Assembly (NCBI GenBank): GCA_020346805.1
Contig: CP070790.1
Location: 2,492,011-2,498,649 of the forward strand
DNA length: 6,639 nucleotides
Origin: Planctomycetota bacterium
GTDB lineage: Bacteria; Planctomycetota; Phycisphaerae; UBA1845; PWPN01
Direction of reading: 5' to 3'
Position 1 is the first letter of the stretch, and each line of letters begins with the position of its first letter. The position numbers and the translations under genes are program-made. A model generated the notes under the pieces. The model had not been told where the DNA came from. It ran no database searches and worked only from the letters and a program-made list of their open reading frames with translations. Shown piece by piece: positions 5,783 through 6,639 of the stretch.

Positions 5783-5808
5783 TTGCTGATTCGAAGCAAA
5801 TCCAGCAA
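5783..5808 (-). repeat. Hairpin abutting the BNR-4 gene's stop codon
   Basis: TTGCTG and CAGCAA pair over 6 bases, and ATT with AAT can extend the stem past one bulged base, leaving a loop of about 8 bases. The hairpin begins at the base after the TAA and ends before the isomerase's ribosome binding site. No T-run follows, so full termination is unlikely. It could set the relative mRNA levels of the two genes by processing or partial termination. Confidence 0.35.
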
Positions 5809-6639
5809 TTACTCGTTCAAAATCTGTGGTGTTATAAAATCCTCATTCATTTCTCGCGGAAGAATCCTCACTATCCCCTTCTCGTCGCAGAAGTAAAGAT
5901 TGGATTCCGATGGTCTCCGACCGTGACCATCCGCCCATAAAGCGCAAAAGTCACAATGAGCATTTAACGGACGTCGCACATAGGTATGATTATATTTGCT
6001 ATTATTCGTAAGTTGTAAAACTTTCTTCCAGGTTTTACCCATATCTTTACTTTTCCACATGCCTATTTCGCCGCCGGGATTATATGCCTGCGGCCCGGCC
6101 TCGGTAGGACCAATGATTACCCAGTTCCCATCATCCTCAATATATAACGAGCCCATGTCGTAGTTATTATCTGATGTGGTTACCGGCCTTATATCCCATT
6201 CTTTTCCCGTCCAGCGGGCGGTGGTCCAGGTACGGGGATCATTTTGTGGGCCGGACTGATATCCTCTGCTGGTCACAAATAGTACCACCGGCATTCCCTT
6301 CTTATCAAACTGGATGTCTTTCAAATAAACATTCAGTCCTTCAGCTTGGTAATCGTGGACCAGGGCCGGACTGTCCACCCTGCTAATCGGTAAAATCAAT
6401 TTTTTTCCATCTGCCGTCTGCCATGTTTTGCCGAAATCCGGTGTCTCAATGTAGTACAAATTGGTGCGCCAATTAAGCCCCTTGCCTTCAGGGTGATAAT
6501 TGAAGGCCGTTCCCGCCTTTTGGCGTTTTGCGTAACTGACTTGGTAATGGCCTTTGTCTATGGTCGCCAAACGCGTCCATTCCGACCATTTTACCCCATC
6601 GGAACTTCTCATAAAGCATATAGTGCGGTCGGCAGGATA
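5809..6639 (-). CDS. BNR-4 family beta-propeller protein (5' end outside window)
   Basis: The frame is open to the right edge, so the ATG at 6612 need not be the start: nine in-frame codons precede it to the edge without a stop. The visible 276 residues are the C-terminal part; export cannot be judged because the N-terminus is missing. Asp-box repeats S/T-x-D-x-G-x-T-W occur at 67-73 (TPDFGKTW) and 197-204 (SKDMGKTW), with a looser SSDGVKW at 12-18. The block NHTYVRRPLNAH (217-228) followed by A-L-W-A-D-G-H is one I recognise from BNR-4 proteins. That seven-bladed fold includes sialidase-like proteins, ulvan lyases (PL24/PL25) and the GH145/PL27 enzymes acting on rhamnose-glucuronate linkages. 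Conserved His residues such as H31, H49, H218 and H228 are candidates for the active site. It reads straight into the isomerase gene 53 bases on. The exact substrate is open. Confidence 0.8.
   Translation of the reverse strand, partial: YPADRTICFMRSSDGVKWSEWTRLATIDKGHYQVSYAKRQKAGTAFNYHPEGKGLNWRTNLYYIETPDFGKTWQTADGKKLILPISRVDSPALVHDYQAEGLNVYLKDIQFDKKGMPVVLFVTSRGYQSGPQNDPRTWTTARWTGKEWDIRPVTTSDNNYDMGSLYIEDDGNWVIIGPTEAGPQAYNPGGEIGMWKSKDMGKTWKKVLQLTNNSKYNHTYVRRPLNAHCDFCALWADGHGRRPSESNLYFCDEKGIVRILPREMNEDFITPQILNE

Noticed and set aside
1..6639. CRISPR arrays, tRNA or rRNA genes, insertion sequences, attachment sites
   Set aside because: No regularly spaced direct repeats, no cloverleaf or rRNA-like stretch, no transposase or terminal inverted repeats seen on either strand.

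Overview
The window looks like part of a carbohydrate-degradation locus from a bacterium of the Planctomycetota/Verrucomicrobiota/Lentisphaerota (PVC) type. Three things suggest this: a pectate lyase with an EF-hand-like D-x-D-x-D-G tail, a twin-arginine-exported sugar isomerase-like TIM barrel, and secreted beta-propeller hydrolase-like proteins with the 'LFVDDYLI' and BNR-4 signatures. These are typical of the large, poorly characterised polysaccharide-degradation repertoires of those phyla. The lineage is inferred from protein style only; there is no rRNA or marker gene here.

All five genes lie on the minus strand. In transcription order they are: (1) the C-terminal part of a BNR-4 beta-propeller protein, cut by the right edge (6639-5809); (2) a Tat-exported sugar isomerase/epimerase-like TIM barrel (5755-4829); (3) a Cys-rich TIM-barrel glycosidase-like protein without a signal peptide (4694-3687); (4) a large exported fusion of a PL1-type pectate lyase, an EF-hand-like segment and a complete Gfo/Idh/MocA oxidoreductase (best start 3464, end 1017); (5) the N-terminal part of an exported GH32/GH43-like propeller protein, cut by the left edge (787-1). 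The gaps are 53, 134, 222 and 229 bases. No plus-strand gene is convincing.

The gap before the fusion gene is the only one with visible regulatory structure. It holds two perfect inverted repeats, each with a 5-base spacer, overlaying a possible promoter. Expression may therefore restart or be controlled there.

The standout is gene 4. It joins a polysaccharide lyase to an NAD(P)-type oxidoreductase in one polypeptide behind a signal that fits the twin-arginine pattern R-R-x-L-I-K. Gene 2 also carries a Tat signal. Together they suggest an extracytoplasmic route in which a polymer is cut and the released sugar is oxidised and then isomerised or eliminated by folded, cofactor-loaded enzymes. 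Gfo/Idh oxidoreductases paired with isomerase-fold proteins are known from 3-keto-sugar pathways, but the assignment here is inference. A tandem stop in another frame exactly at the fusion junction means a sequencing indel must be excluded.
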